DNA from: Planctomycetaceae bacterium
Lineage (GTDB): Bacteria > Planctomycetota > Planctomycetia > Pirellulales > Thermoguttaceae
Assembly (NCBI GenBank): GCA_031259095.1
Contig: JAIRLW010000013.1
Location: 1-13,203, forward strand
Length of the DNA: 13,203 nt
Reading direction: 5' to 3'
The translations under genes and the position numbers were made by a program. Of this stretch, positions 13,000-13,203 are shown piece by piece; the stretch's first letter is position 1; every line of letters begins with the position of its first letter. The notes beneath the pieces were generated by a model. It was not told the origin of the DNA. It did not search any database and worked only from the letters and a program-made list of their open reading frames with translations.

Positions 13000-13203
13000 G
13001 CCCTGAAAGGGCAGTCAGATTATAGCCTTCCCCAACGGGGTAGGTTAAAGTCATCACAACACCCAGCCCTGAAAGGGCGATATAATAGTTGAAAGTGGAT
13101 AGTGGATAGTAAAAATTCCGCTTGCGTAACTCTCCACTATCAACTATTCCGTTGCCCTTTCAGGGCGTTGGGTTGGCGGGGGAACTTACCCCTACCCCGT
13201 TGG
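13000..13203. repeat. GCCCTGAAAGGGC palindrome block in a large inverted repeat (cut by window end)
   Basis: The 13-base palindrome-like motif GCCCTGAAAGGGC occurs at 13000-13012 and 13066-13078, and in the inverse orientation at 13154-13166. CCAACGGGGTAGG (13032-13044) is matched by its exact complement CCTACCCCGTTGG at 13191-13203. In the centre, a GTGGATA tandem (near 13096-13110) faces CTCCACTATC near 13132, flanked by AATAGTTGA and TCAACTATT. The whole is an inverted repeat about 170 bases long whose right arm may continue beyond the window. Similar GCCCTGAAAGGGC repeats occur between genes in several bacterial phyla. I see no gene here. Confidence 0.75.

Noticed and set aside
1..13203. 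tRNA, tmRNA, SRP RNA or rRNA genes
   Set aside because: By eye I found no cloverleaf with TTCGANNC and CCA context, no SRP loop (GGAAG...AGCA) and no rRNA segment on either strand.

Overview
All recognisable genes in this A+T-rich window lie on the + strand. The source is most likely a bacterium of the phylum Planctomycetota, possibly a low-GC Pirellulales-type lineage. This rests on a membrane-anchored TPR protein with a planctomycete-like N-terminus, an LRR lipoprotein, a 29-residue hyper-basic protein, a Tat-like exported cupin, and spaced single-gene units with weak Shine-Dalgarno signals. No rRNA or marker gene fixes the phylum, so this is inference.

Layout: (1) 1-270, the C-terminal end of a NodU/CmcH-type carbamoyltransferase. 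(2) 271-808, a long gap with a good promoter and a possible structured RNA. (3) 809-1885, a ROK-family sugar kinase. (4) 2166-3464, a leucine-rich-repeat lipoprotein. (5) 3689-4864, an LptF/LptG-family permease. (6) 5143-6879, a secreted HExxH metallopeptidase with a Q/N-rich linker. (7) 7111-7200, a 29-aa arginine/lysine-rich protein. (8) 7479-8651, a GT4 glycosyltransferase. (9) 9044-9955, a single-pass TPR protein. (10) 10280-11026, an exported cupin resembling D-lyxose isomerase. (11) 11181-11495, a small VOC (glyoxalase-fold) protein. (12) 11718-12899, phosphoglycerate kinase. (13) 12900-13203, a palindrome-rich repeat block cut by the window end.

The genes do not form one obvious operon. 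Sugar activation (ROK kinase, PGK, possible sugar isomerase) and envelope work (LptF/G, glycosyltransferase, lipoprotein, secreted peptidase, TPR protein) are both represented, but gaps of 150-500 bases and separate promoter-like sites suggest mostly independent transcription.

The most striking content is intergenic. Eight of the ten gaps between complete or partial genes carry one long imperfect hairpin element a short way downstream of a stop codon. There are two families. Family A (three copies) is built on TCGA repeated exactly every 10 bases between AACTTCTAAAAA terminal inverted repeats. Family B (five copies) is built on GTCCC-like units on one arm and GGGAC-like units on the other, spaced almost always exactly 9 bases apart. 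A third, unrelated repeat block (GCCCTGAAAGGGC palindromes) follows pgk. I recognise no named element that matches families A and B; they are the best candidates here for something undescribed.
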